DNA from: Ureibacillus composti | GTDB taxonomy: Bacteria > Bacillota > Bacilli > Bacillales_A > Planococcaceae | NCBI GenBank assembly: GCA_030348875.1 | Contig: JAUCEP010000002.1 | Coordinates: forward strand, 2,187,001-2,251,000 | Direction of reading: 5' to 3' | DNA: 64,000 nucleotides | Part shown: piece after piece, positions 26,843 through 35,959 of the stretch | How the letters are laid out: each line of letters opens with the position of its first letter | How positions within the stretch are numbered: the first letter of the stretch is position 1 | Made by a program: the position numbers and the translations under genes | The notes under the pieces: model-generated | What the model was told of the DNA's origin: nothing | What the model saw: the letters and a program-made list of their open reading frames with translations, nothing else | The model's database searches: none

Positions 26843-26852
26843 AATAGAGTGT
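26822..26852. repeat. Inverted repeat overlapping the SigI-like -10 element
   Basis: ACACTCTAT (26822-26830) and ATAGAGTGT (26844-26852) are perfect 9-base arms around a 13-base centre that contains the CGAA element. It could be an operator or a stem near the transcript start. Confidence 0.7.
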
Positions 26853-26895
26853 CCAAACAAATAGCGGACAAAATACTATTCTGAGGTGACTAGAA

Positions 26896-27612
26896 ATGAA
26901 ATTCAAAAAAACAAGTGCAGCACTATTAGTAGCAACAATGGCAGTAGCAGGTTCAGGTTACGCATGGGCGGACGAAATTTTAATTAACCCTACTAACAAA
27001 TCAGCAGAAGAACAAGTTGAAACAACACCTGAAGAAGGCACAACAAAAGTTAATTTAAATGAAGACGGTACAATCACGACAGTTTATGAAGATGGTACAG
27101 TAGAAGAAAAAACAACTGAACCAACAGAAGAAGCAGATTCTACTAAGGAAACTACTACAGAATCAACTGATAAAGCAGAAGAAACTACAAATGAAGAATC
27201 AAAACCTGCAACAGAAGTAAAAGATAGTAAGTTCCCAGAAATCCCAGAAGGTTATACTGCTGGAAATCTAGTAGCTCTTAAAAAAGCATATGAAAATGCA
27301 GGAAACGAAACAGCAAAAGCAGCTATTTTACGTAATGCTGAAAGAGCGATTGCTAAATTTGAAGCAAAACAAGCAGCAAATCAAGAAGTAACAACTACTG
27401 AAGAAACAACACAAGTAGAATCAACAACTAAAACTGAAGTGAAAGCAGAAACAGAAACACCAGCTCCAACTGTGAAAGAGCAACGCAAAGCTCAACAACA
27501 AGAACACAAAGCAGAGCGTAAAGCCCTTCAGCAAGAACATAAAGCGGAGAAACAAGCTTTAAAACAAGAGCAAAAAGCTGAAAAACAAGCAGGTAAAGGG
27601 AACGAGAAATAA
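26896..27612 (+). CDS. Secreted Glu/Thr-rich protein ahead of sigI
   Basis: A 238-residue protein with a clear signal peptide (cleavage near AWA-DE, residue 26). Next come an acidic Thr/Glu-rich low-complexity region, a short folded-looking segment (PEGYTAGNLVALKKAYENAG, about residues 116-160), a second Thr-rich linker and a basic, repetitive tail with the unit QEHKAE repeated several times. It is likely a wall-associated or extracellular protein. It lies behind the SigI-like promoter and 104 bases ahead of sigI, so it may belong to the SigI regulon. I do not know a specific function. Confidence 0.75.
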   Translation: MKFKKTSAALLVATMAVAGSGYAWADEILINPTNKSAEEQVETTPEEGTTKVNLNEDGTITTVYEDGTVEEKTTEPTEEADSTKETTTESTDKAEETTNEESKPATEVKDSKFPEIPEGYTAGNLVALKKAYENAGNETAKAAILRNAERAIAKFEAKQAANQEVTTTEETTQVESTTKTEVKAETETPAPTVKEQRKAQQQEHKAERKALQQEHKAEKQALKQEQKAEKQAGKGNEK

Positions 27613-27716
27613 GACTAATATTAAATTAACATTTCATTATACAAAAACCGCTTTTCAATTTTCATAAAGCCCTATAAAATCAAAGGCATTCAGAAATTTG
27701 AGAACGGAGGGTCGAG

Positions 27717-28460
27717 ATGCTTTTGTCAATTATTCATGGGATCTTTAAATCAAAACCAAATATTAATGAGCTTGTACGAAAGGCAAAAGCAGGCAATCAG
27801 GAGGTTCTTCATGACCTCCTTTTTGCTAATAGGCCATTTATGAAAAAAACGGCCACCTTTGTATGTAAAAGATCCATTGATGAACATGATGAAGAATTTA
27901 GTATTGCGATGAATGGATTACATGAAGCAATTTTAGCGTTTGATCCAACTGGAAATGCCTCATTCCAAACATTTGCCCACTTAATTATTAGAAGAAGACT
28001 TGTGGATTTTATAAGAAAAGAATCAGCAAGAAATGAAAAATACTTATTATTTGAGCCTGATCAAGAAGAAACCTCAGGTCAACATTTTATATTTGATGAA
28101 AAATCACTACATACATATTCTGAAAATGAAAAATCAGCATCTAGAAGAGATGAACTTCTTCAATATCAGCAATTGCTAGCAGAATTTAATTTATCGTTTG
28201 AGGAACTGACGAAATGCTCTCCGAAACATTCAGATGCAAGAAAAACAGCAATTCACATAGCACAAATGATTGCGGAATCAGATGAATTCTATGATTTTCT
28301 AATAAAAAATAAAAGACTCCCACTAAAAGAAATCGAGCATTTAGTAGAAGTATCTCGAAAAACAATTGAACGACATAGGAAATACATAATCGCCGTCGTC
28401 TTGCTATTAAACAGCGACTTTATTTTTATTAAAGACTATGTAAAAGGAGAAATCATATAA
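27717..28460 (+). CDS. sigI: RNA polymerase sigma factor SigI
   Basis: Alternative sigma factor of 247 residues, used for heat and envelope stress in Bacillus. Region 2 is visible (FDPTGNASFQTFAHLIIRRRLVDFIRKESAR), and a C-terminal helix-turn-helix (LKEIEHLVEVSRKTIERHRKYI) serves as the SigI-type C-terminal domain. The gene ends one base into the next: the ATG of rsgI overlaps its stop region, as expected for sigI-rsgI pairs. Start at ATG 27717 behind GGAGG. Confidence 0.92.
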   Translation: MLLSIIHGIFKSKPNINELVRKAKAGNQEVLHDLLFANRPFMKKTATFVCKRSIDEHDEEFSIAMNGLHEAILAFDPTGNASFQTFAHLIIRRRLVDFIRKESARNEKYLLFEPDQEETSGQHFIFDEKSLHTYSENEKSASRRDELLQYQQLLAEFNLSFEELTKCSPKHSDARKTAIHIAQMIAESDEFYDFLIKNKRLPLKEIEHLVEVSRKTIERHRKYIIAVVLLLNSDFIFIKDYVKGEII

Positions 28461-29377
28461 TGCGCACGTACAGAGGGATTGTGTGTAAGAAAAATAGAAA
28501 TGATATGATTTTTATGACGGCGGGAGGTGCGTTTTTGCGCGGAATCCCTCTAATGACTGATCCTGAAATCGGAGATGAAGTAGAATTCCGTTTAGTTGCT
28601 ACTTCCCCACTTCATAGTATTACAAAGAAAAAACTTTTGTTGGGACCAGCTTTAGTCGCAGCACTACTAGCGATATTTCTTGTAGCGACACTAATTCCTA
28701 AGTCGAACAGTGTATATGCCTATATACAAATCAACGGTGATGCCCCCATTGAATTAGGTGTCGACGAAGATGGAAACGTCATATCTGTTCATTCGCATCA
28801 AAAGCTAGAAACAGATCAATGGACAGGTCAACCATTAAAAACCGTTTTACTAGAAGTTGTAGAGAAGATTGCAGCTACAAACAAAGACATAAACATCACA
28901 ACTCAATACGAAAAACAAGATAATATACGATTAAATAAACAAATAAATCAAGCTATTAAGGATGCGAAAATCGAAAAGTCAAAAAAATCAACCGATGAGA
29001 ATCCTACTTCAGTTGAAAAAGATGAAGAAGTAGAAATCAAAAAATCATTCGATAAGGATGAAAATAGGCAGCAACCTTCAGTTGAACAAAATGATACTGA
29101 AAATAAAACCGAGAAGCCTATAACAAACCAAAATACAAATACAAACCAAAATACATCAAACGAAAAAACAAACACTTATTCACCACAACAACAAAATAAG
29201 CAACAAAATAATCCGAAAGTAGAACATCCTGGTCAATCACCTACTGGACGCGAACAATCTGCCCAAAATAATGCAAACAACGCTGGCAAATCAGTTGTAA
29301 AACCAAAGGAACAGTCAAACCCTCCTCAAAAACAAAAAAACCAAAATAACAATAACAAACAATCCAATGAAAATTGA
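28460..29377 (+). CDS. rsgI: Anti-sigma-I factor RsgI
   Basis: Membrane anti-sigma factor of 305 residues. The N-terminal RsgI domain (about 1-55, RGIVCKKNRNDMIFMTAGGAF) binds SigI inside the cell. One transmembrane helix follows (about 70-88, PALVAALLAIFLVATLIP), then an extracellular domain, then a long low-complexity Gln/Asn/Lys tail (from about residue 170) without a recognisable sugar-binding module. Such tails are probably wall-spanning. Signal input is unknown. A terminator follows. Confidence 0.9.
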   Translation: MRTYRGIVCKKNRNDMIFMTAGGAFLRGIPLMTDPEIGDEVEFRLVATSPLHSITKKKLLLGPALVAALLAIFLVATLIPKSNSVYAYIQINGDAPIELGVDEDGNVISVHSHQKLETDQWTGQPLKTVLLEVVEKIAATNKDINITTQYEKQDNIRLNKQINQAIKDAKIEKSKKSTDENPTSVEKDEEVEIKKSFDKDENRQQPSVEQNDTENKTEKPITNQNTNTNQNTSNEKTNTYSPQQQNKQQNNPKVEHPGQSPTGREQSAQNNANNAGKSVVKPKEQSNPPQKQKNQNNNNKQSNEN

Positions 29378-29382
29378 TTTTT

Positions 29383-29423
29383 AAGCGGGAATGTTCTCAT
29401 AAAGTGAGGACACCCGCTTTCTA
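29383..29423 (+). terminator. Terminator after rsgI
   Basis: AAGCGGG (29383-29389) pairs with CCCGCTT (29413-29419), with a nested TGTTCTCA/TGAGGACA stem and a T-rich tail. Confidence 0.75.
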
Positions 29424-29630
29424 TTATTGGTGTTTAAAACTCAATTGACGCTCACACATTTTTAACAAATTTAACACTAAATTTAGTTCTAATGGTCATT
29501 TTTTTAAAATATGATATTATAGTGGCCCAATTTGACTTCAGTAAACAAATGAAGAAAAAGTCTATATTTACATTTTTTTTACTTAATGTTTCCCATAAAT
29601 AGTATATAATAGAGGTATTGGAGGTTTAAA

Positions 29631-31025
29631 ATGCTGAAAATAAAAAAAATTGAATTTATCAAAACTGTATACGATGAATCACTTTCACATAATATCTTTT
29701 CGATTGCTAATATAGAATTTTCAAACTACCCCCCTATAAATGGTGCACTATTATATTGGAGAAAAAATAATTCTCGTTCAGATTTTACTCCTGAGGGAGA
29801 CTATAAATTTTTCTATGACATGTCAAATTTACGATACTATGCCTCAGTAAAATTCCCTAAAAATACGAAGCTTTCAAGAGACCAAAAACAAGAACTAGCC
29901 TATATATTACTCGATGAGCGCGGTGCAATCGGATCCTATAGCTTTAAAACGCATCCAAATCGCAAAAAGAAATTTAAACCTGAAAAAGCCTTAGCTAAAT
30001 TAAATTTTCCTGAGGATTTTAATGTCAAATCTATTCCGTCTTATGTAGGACCAATTATTGATGAATTGGATTTAAATGAATTAGTAAAATTGAATCCAAA
30101 TTTATCAAAAAAATTCATTTTAGATTACTGTTTCTGGCGATATAGTTTAACAAAACTTCATCCAACAGAGTTTGAAAAGTATTTACCATATGTTGACTTT
30201 TCATATATTTGTTATGCATGTGATCTCCTAACAGAAAACTATTTAATCGATCATCTCGATCAGGTAGATGTGGCGACTTTGCAATATAATTATCCGGTGC
30301 TCTCTCAACTATCTGCTTCATTCAAAAAATTTATTGTCGATGAACTTCGTCGATTAAATAAAGAAATTAATCCGCATTTTAGTGATGAAATCGATTTATT
30401 TATTGAAGATGAAACCTATTTCAGTGAATATAGTACGATTAATTTACTAGAAGACTTTATTGAAGAGGAAGAAGAAATAGTGGATTTCCTGTTCTTCGAA
30501 TTTGATCGTGGACAATATAAATGGCTTGGTAGCGAACATTTAGTAAAAGGGATTCCTTCATTAGCTTGTCAATTATATGATGATATGGGATTCAAAAGAC
30601 ACACAAACAAAGAGATGGACGAAATTATTGAAGCTTATTCACCAATGCAAATAAAGCTAGTTAGTGCAATTTTAGAACCGCATTGGTTGCATCGTTACCG
30701 TGAAAAGTTAGATTGGCATGCCATTTGTTCATACAACCAATATTTAGATGATGAATTTTTAAATGCTCACGTAAAATATGTTGAATTTGAATCACTTGGC
30801 TATAATTTATGGTGTTCCGTTACGGAGTCCTTTATTGAGAAATATATAAATCAATTTAATCACAGCCATCCGGTTCCAATTATTATTCGACATTTAACGG
30901 AGCAGCTATATTTAAATTATAAAGATACGATAAAGATAGATTCAGATTTACTATTCCAATACTATGATTCAGTGGGTGATGAAGAATATCATCGACTTCA
31001 AAACCGATTAGAAGAGAGTAGTTAA
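29631..31025 (+). CDS. Unrecognised 464-residue cytosolic protein
   Basis: Start at ATG 29631 behind GGAGG. There is no signal peptide, membrane segment or catalytic motif that I recognise. The middle and C-terminal parts contain weakly repeated units around Trp/Phe, such as YLPYVDFSYICYACDLLTEN and DWHAICSYNQYLDDEFLNAH. These are reminiscent of degenerate W-x-x-I-x-x-x-Q-x-L-x-x-x-F repeats found in some uncharacterised bacterial and viral proteins. The protein is strongly acidic and aromatic. It is monocistronic with its own terminator. Function unknown. Confidence 0.75.
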   Translation: MLKIKKIEFIKTVYDESLSHNIFSIANIEFSNYPPINGALLYWRKNNSRSDFTPEGDYKFFYDMSNLRYYASVKFPKNTKLSRDQKQELAYILLDERGAIGSYSFKTHPNRKKKFKPEKALAKLNFPEDFNVKSIPSYVGPIIDELDLNELVKLNPNLSKKFILDYCFWRYSLTKLHPTEFEKYLPYVDFSYICYACDLLTENYLIDHLDQVDVATLQYNYPVLSQLSASFKKFIVDELRRLNKEINPHFSDEIDLFIEDETYFSEYSTINLLEDFIEEEEEIVDFLFFEFDRGQYKWLGSEHLVKGIPSLACQLYDDMGFKRHTNKEMDEIIEAYSPMQIKLVSAILEPHWLHRYREKLDWHAICSYNQYLDDEFLNAHVKYVEFESLGYNLWCSVTESFIEKYINQFNHSHPVPIIIRHLTEQLYLNYKDTIKIDSDLLFQYYDSVGDEEYHRLQNRLEESS

Positions 31026-31042
31026 CAGTAGCTCATATATAT

Positions 31043-31078
31043 AAAGACGCACAGATTATACAACCTGTGCGTCTTTTC
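31043..31078 (+). terminator. Terminator after the 464-residue protein gene
   Basis: AAAGACGCACAG pairs with CTGTGCGTCTTT, followed by T residues. Confidence 0.8.
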
Positions 31079-31144
31079 GTATTTATATTGTTGCTTCCAC
31101 TACCAGCTAAACAAGTAAATTGCACTTTAAAATCCTGTTGAAAT

Positions 31145-31966
31145 CTACTTATTATTCTCTAAAAATCGATCAAAATCCGATACACTTAAAGGTTTGCTGA
31201 AGTAATAGCCCTGTACAAACTCACAATGATGTTTCTTTAAAATCTCTAGTTCATATTCAGTTTCAACGCCTTCAGCTACAACATTCATTTTCAACGCATG
31301 TGCTAAAGAAATGATGGCTGAAACCATGGCAATATTTGAATCCCCGTCAATCATGCTAACTATAAATGAACGGTCAATTTTCAATGTGTCTACAGGGAAG
31401 TTTTTCAAATAACTTAATGAACTATAGCCTGTTCCAAAATCATCAATAGAAATCGTTAAACCTAAATCTTTTAACTTTTTAATTTTATTTATTAACTCAT
31501 TAGTATAATGCATCATACTTAATTCAGTAATTTCAATTTCTAAGTTTTTAGGATCTATTTTCGTTTCTTCAATAATGATCTTTAATCGATCAATAAAACA
31601 AGGCTCTTCAAAATGTGTTGGTGAGATATTGACGGCAACACGTAAATTTAATCCGTATTGCTCTTTCCACTGTATAATTTGTAATGAAGCCTTTCTTAAT
31701 ACCCATTCCCCGATATCACAAATCAAACCGCTTTCCTCTGCAATGGGTATGAATTTGTTAGGTGGAATCTGTCCCAGTTCCGAATCATGCCAACGAAGCA
31801 ATGCCTCCATACCAATCATTTTATTAGATTTAATATCAATCTTCGGCTGATAATAAAGTTCTAGAAGGTCCTGATGTATTGCTTTATACAACTTGGTCTC
31901 CATTTCTAAGGCACGATCGTCCATTCTTTGTATATTTTCTTTGTATAATTGATAATAGTTCCCTCT
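31145..31966 (-). pseudogene. EAL-domain fragment of a GGDEF-EAL protein cut by IS21
   Basis: The EAL cyclic-di-GMP phosphodiesterase domain is complete: EALLRW, NISP, EITE, DDFGTGYSSL, KIDRSF, EGVET and QGYYFSKPL are all present, so the fragment could still be active if expressed from ATG 31924. In the same frame, codons continue without stop to the IS border at 31966 and read RGNYYQLYKENIQRMDDRA. That is exactly the kind of linker that joins a GGDEF to an EAL domain. The 5' part is missing: beyond the far end of the element I find no GGDEF coding sequence. The original protein was therefore truncated by the insertion plus a deletion. Confidence 0.85.
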
Positions 31967-31991
31967 TGTTTATTGCAAAATAGAAGTGCAG
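31967..31991. repeat. Left terminal inverted repeat of the IS21-family element
   Basis: Begins TGT and ends AAGTGCAG; matches the reverse complement of 34305-34329 at 19 or more of 25 positions. Confidence 0.8.
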
Positions 31992-32113
31992 ACTAGTGCA
32001 AAGAATTTGTACAGAGTCTAGCACTTTTTTCGTGCAAAAAAAATAGACTTGCCAGTCACCCCAAGTCACTCTACTGTTAAAGTGTCGAATTTTACCAGTG
32101 GAGGAATGAAAGG

Positions 32114-33544
32114 ATGCTAGCAATGTCTGAAGTTAATTGTATCAAAACATTACGAAATGAAAAAGGATTATCTATATCTGCGGTGGCTACTACCATGAAA
32201 GTCAATTGGCGTACTGCTAAGAAATATGGGGATGGAGATCAACTTCCTCAAGAAAAAACTCATCAGAAAAAAGGCATGATGTATACAGAAAAATGGGGAG
32301 AAATCATTGTTGATTGGCTAGAGGAAGATATAAAAGTAAAGAAAAAATTACGTCGTACAAATAAGAAAATGTTCGAAGATTTACAATCAATGGGCTTTAA
32401 AGGGTCGTATCGTACAGTGTGTGATTTTATTCAAGAATGGCGAGCTGCAGAAGATGATGATATGAGTAAAGGTTATGAAAGATTAGATCATCCAGAAGGT
32501 GAAGCGCAATTGGACTTTGGGACAATGGAGGCCGTTCAAGATGGTGAGATTGTAGATGTACATGCATTAGTTATGTCCTTTCCTGCAAGCAATACTGGCT
32601 TTGCGGTGCCGATGCCTGGAGAAAATTTAGAATGTTTTTTAAGTGGATTACAACAGCTCTTTAAACAAGCAGGCGGTGTACCAATTAGTATTCGAATTGA
32701 TAATTTAACACCTGCAGTAAAAAAAGTAAGAAAAGGTGAAACAGAAGCAGAGTTAACAGATGCCTTTCGGCACTTTCAACAATATTATGGTTTTAAAGTA
32801 CAGGTATGTAACCCTGCAAGTGGTAATGAAAAAGGCCACGTCGAACGAAAAGTTGGTTATGTACGTTACAATTTCTTTAGCACACCCCCAGTCATTAATG
32901 ATTTTGAGGATCTGAGAGAACAATTGGAATGTCAATTAAAGAAAGATAGACAGCGACTACATTATAAAAAAGAAGAATTGATTGAAGACCTATGGTTACA
33001 GGAGCAAAAGCAATTATTGAAATTACCAGAAGAACCTTATCCTGTATTTAAGCAGTTTGCGATTGGATTTAATAAATATAATGAATTCAATTTGGATCAA
33101 CACTTGATCCATGTACCGAGAGCGCGAAATTATGTACAACTATATTGTATTACGTATTGGGATTCTTTCAAGGTGATTACAAATGAAGGTGAAATTTTAT
33201 TATCTGATACAAGACCGTATATGAAGAAACGACGTTTCATTCCGTGGAAAGATATATTAAAAGATTGGTTGAAAAAGCCACGTGTAATCGGGCATTCACG
33301 TTATACCCCCTATTTACCAACTCGTATTAAAGAGTACTTAACAGTCCCTTCCTTTGCGTTAAGGAAACAGCGACTAAATGAATTGATAACGCTTTTAGTG
33401 AATCATGATATGAAAGAAATTGACCAAAACTTTTACGAATATATTCCGAAAAATAACGAGGAACAGGAACACCCTTACGGTGTAAATTGGACAGATTATG
33501 ATGCCCTTTCTCAAAAGGGAAAGGAGGTAACAGCACATGAATGA
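32114..33544 (+). CDS. istA: IS21-family transposase IstA
   Basis: DDE transposase of 476 residues. An N-terminal helix-turn-helix (SISAVATTMKVNWRTAKKY) is followed by the integrase core, with catalytic residues visible in QLDFG, IRIDNLTPAV and NEKGHVERKV. The C-terminal part is the usual IstA beta domain. Start at ATG 32114 or ATG 32123 behind GGAGGAATGAAAGG. The gene overlaps istB by eight bases. It looks intact, so the element may still be mobile. Confidence 0.92.
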   Translation: MLAMSEVNCIKTLRNEKGLSISAVATTMKVNWRTAKKYGDGDQLPQEKTHQKKGMMYTEKWGEIIVDWLEEDIKVKKKLRRTNKKMFEDLQSMGFKGSYRTVCDFIQEWRAAEDDDMSKGYERLDHPEGEAQLDFGTMEAVQDGEIVDVHALVMSFPASNTGFAVPMPGENLECFLSGLQQLFKQAGGVPISIRIDNLTPAVKKVRKGETEAELTDAFRHFQQYYGFKVQVCNPASGNEKGHVERKVGYVRYNFFSTPPVINDFEDLREQLECQLKKDRQRLHYKKEELIEDLWLQEQKQLLKLPEEPYPVFKQFAIGFNKYNEFNLDQHLIHVPRARNYVQLYCITYWDSFKVITNEGEILLSDTRPYMKKRRFIPWKDILKDWLKKPRVIGHSRYTPYLPTRIKEYLTVPSFALRKQRLNELITLLVNHDMKEIDQNFYEYIPKNNEEQEHPYGVNWTDYDALSQKGKEVTAHE

Positions 33545-34262
33545 AGCGATTCATCAATTGTGTAAACAGCTAAGACTAGCCCATATAGCTGAATCTATTG
33601 ACGATGTTCCATTTACAACGCCAGAAGAATATATTTACCAACTTTTATTAAAAGAACAAATGGGGCGAGAACAAGCCAAAATAGCACGAAACTTAAAACA
33701 AGCGCGATTTATTGATACAAAAACATTAGAAACCTATCAATGGCATAAAGATATCAGTTTACCAAATCATATAACCAAAGAAGAATTAGTGAAATTAGAG
33801 TTCATTCGAAGAAATGAAAATTTAATTTTAGTTGGAGCGCCAGGTACTGGGAAAACACATTTAGCATCAGCACTAGGTAGAAAGGCTTGTGAGCAAGGAT
33901 ATGAGGTCCGTTTTTATAGAGTTTCACATTTAGTAGAAGAATTAGAGCAGGCACTAAAAACGGGAAAATTAAAGCAATTTCGAAGTAAGTTAGAGAAAGT
34001 AGATTTGATGATTTTAGATGAAATGGGTTACCTTCCATTTGGAAAAGAAGGAGCTGAACTACTCTTTCAAATTATTACGGAGTGTTACGAGCAAAAGAGT
34101 TTAATTATTACGTCAAACTTAGAATTTAGTCAGTGGAATCGTATTTTTTCAGATTCGCGTTTAACAGCAGCTCTGGTGGATCGCTTAATTCACCATGCCC
34201 ATATTATTTCTTATACGGGACAGAGCTTCCGTTTAGCCAACGCGTTGTCGAGAAAACAGTAA
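33537..34262 (+). CDS. istB: IS21-family helper ATPase IstB
   Basis: DnaC-like AAA ATPase of 241 residues, needed for target selection by IstA. Walker A is GAPGTGKTH near residue 100, Walker B is LMILDEMGYLP, and an arginine-bearing C-terminus (LTAALVDRLIHH) follows. It begins inside the end of istA. No truncation is evident. Confidence 0.93.
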   Translation: MNEAIHQLCKQLRLAHIAESIDDVPFTTPEEYIYQLLLKEQMGREQAKIARNLKQARFIDTKTLETYQWHKDISLPNHITKEELVKLEFIRRNENLILVGAPGTGKTHLASALGRKACEQGYEVRFYRVSHLVEELEQALKTGKLKQFRSKLEKVDLMILDEMGYLPFGKEGAELLFQIITECYEQKSLIITSNLEFSQWNRIFSDSRLTAALVDRLIHHAHIISYTGQSFRLANALSRKQ

Positions 34263-34304
34263 AAATATTGGGTGGCAACACTCTGTATTTTTCATTGCAA
34301 TTCT

Positions 34305-34329
34305 CTGCACTTTTATCTTGCAAAATACA
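34305..34329. repeat. Right terminal inverted repeat of the IS21-family element
   Basis: Counterpart of 31967-31991. It ends in ACA on the plus strand, i.e. TGT when read inward. Confidence 0.8.
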
Positions 34330-34739
34330 TCACACCTATAATAAAGTATTTTATCAGTAATTGTTTGAATGTTTTGATATCGCTTTATAAGATCATGTTT
34401 GGAAATTAGTTAGTATTTCATTTAAAAACATTAAACAATTATTTGATTTTTAAAGGGAGTAATTAATCAATAGGAATTTGAACTGTTCATTTTTCCGTTA
34501 GAAGTAAATTCTACTTAAGTTCAACCCGTTACATTCTTTTGTTCCAATTATCACCCCCCTATATTTAGAAATATAGGTATTCAACTCCTACTTATTAATT
34601 AATAATATTAATTTTTTGAAAATATCTTTAGGCAGGTGACTTTCCCTGTCATTTAAATTCTTGTACTAAATTTTTTATTCCTCAGCCTGATGCGAATTTT
34701 TGCCGATTTATTTGTGATTGTCTCAAATATCATTTAATT
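34330..34739. other. Gene-free stretch beyond the IS element
   Basis: AT-rich. I looked on both strands for the missing GGDEF half of the interrupted gene and found no matching reading frame. Nothing else is recognisable. Confidence 0.5.
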
Positions 34740-34775
34740 AAAGAAAAAACACAAACTTTAACAAGTCTGTGTTTG
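34740..34775 (-). terminator. Terminator after the gerC-type gene
   Basis: AAACACAAACTT pairs with AAGTCTGTGTTT; on the minus strand a T tract follows. Confidence 0.75.
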
Positions 34776-34788
34776 AATAATAAAGGCA

Positions 34789-35946
34789 TTATTTAGTGAT
34801 CGTTTCATCAAATTCTTTTCGCCCAGAACTGATTTTTTCTAGTATAAAATGGATTTGAATCGAATCCTCATTTAATGGTACTTTCCCATTTTGATTAATT
34901 TGTTTCCATAACTTTACATTTTTTCTATATAACACTTCTGATAGTCGATATACATCAACGTCCATTTCTAAGCCGGCTTTAAACGTATCCATTACTTCTT
35001 TTTTTACTTGTTTGGCTACTTCTTTCTCAATCATGTTTTTAGTTATATTACTTTGAAGTCCGTCTAATTTTCCAGATGCTCTTATCGTAATATCAAACTT
35101 AACATCAGTACCATTTATAACAGGTACAACTTTAGAACTGATATGGCGCATGGAAAAAGATAAGTAGTCATTCCCCTCAGAAGCTACATTTATTTTTGTA
35201 GTAAGGTTTGTTCTTATGGTTTTTTTTGACAGCCATTGAAGTCCATCCGCTTTTTTCCCTTTAATAAAGCCCTGAAATCCAGTCGGTGTAACTACCGCAA
35301 TCCCGTTAACATTTGACGCATCATCTATTCCATCTTTAGTTTTCCAATTTTTTGCGATTTTAATATAAGGAATATTTGCGGTATAACTGGGTTCATGTAG
35401 ACGTGTAATTAGTTTACGTATACTATATAGGTCTATATATGAATCTTGTTTATAAGTATTGATAGGATCGCCCAATTTCGTAAGCGTGATTCCTTTTTCA
35501 AGTAAGGGGGTAGTAATCAGTAACTCTTCTAAATGATCATCCGTAGCGTAAACCCAAGTATTATATCTAGCTTCCGATAAACGGGTTAAAATATCAATAA
35601 CCGAATTTATATTTCCGTTTTTTAATACATTTTCGCCGAAAATGACAAACGTAAGATGTCCCCAATAAATGACTTCATCGACAGAGTGGTACAAATTATT
35701 TACTGCTTCATCGATATCTTTTCCTGTTCCATATCCTATTTCTGCCTGCCTAACATTTTGATTTTCTTGTTGGGATTTTGCAACGTTTGCAAAGCTAATG
35801 AGTTGAACATAAACTTCATATTTCCCATCTTTATAATCAACGCCCAAACCAAATCCATAATACATCCGTTCAGGCTGCTGTGCATCCCAACAGCCTGAAA
35901 GAAACATGGTGAATATTAACAAGTAGATAAGATTACGCTTCTTCAT
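34789..35946 (-). CDS. Spore germination lipoprotein, GerC (GerAC/GerKC) family
   Basis: C subunit of a nutrient germinant receptor, held in the spore inner membrane by a lipid anchor. Signal peptide with lipobox LSGCWD (Cys about residue 19), followed by the family pattern ERMYYGFGLGVDY and a C-terminal ELFYRKNVKLWK-like segment (VLYRKNVKLWKQ). 385 residues is normal. It follows the gerA-type gene by 13 bases, third in a B-A-C operon. The germinant is unknown. Confidence 0.92.
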   Translation of the reverse strand: MKKRNLIYLLIFTMFLSGCWDAQQPERMYYGFGLGVDYKDGKYEVYVQLISFANVAKSQQENQNVRQAEIGYGTGKDIDEAVNNLYHSVDEVIYWGHLTFVIFGENVLKNGNINSVIDILTRLSEARYNTWVYATDDHLEELLITTPLLEKGITLTKLGDPINTYKQDSYIDLYSIRKLITRLHEPSYTANIPYIKIAKNWKTKDGIDDASNVNGIAVVTPTGFQGFIKGKKADGLQWLSKKTIRTNLTTKINVASEGNDYLSFSMRHISSKVVPVINGTDVKFDITIRASGKLDGLQSNITKNMIEKEVAKQVKKEVMDTFKAGLEMDVDVYRLSEVLYRKNVKLWKQINQNGKVPLNEDSIQIHFILEKISSGRKEFDETITK

Positions 35947-35959
35947 ATACTAAACTCCC

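Larger units (their letters stand above)
26419..26895. other. AT-rich intergenic stretch with a SigI-like promoter
   Basis: No gene. The last 90 bases hold the SigI-like promoter and a perfect inverted repeat, both annotated separately. The first 380 bases show nothing recognisable. Confidence 0.55.
31967..34329 (+). mobile_element. IS21-family insertion sequence (about 2.36 kb)
   Basis: Contains istA and istB in the usual overlapping arrangement. The ends, read inward, both begin TGT and share TGCAA, ATA and AAGTGCAG over 25 positions (31967-31991 and 34305-34329). A second matching block (ACAGAGT) lies further in, as in the multiple terminal repeats of this family. No direct target repeat is visible (CCCTCT on the left, TCACAC on the right), which fits a deletion next to the element. 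Confidence 0.9.

Noticed and set aside
34330-34739. Missing 5' half of the GGDEF-EAL gene beyond the IS element
   Set aside because: No frame on the minus strand shows GGDEF motifs; the sequence appears unrelated.
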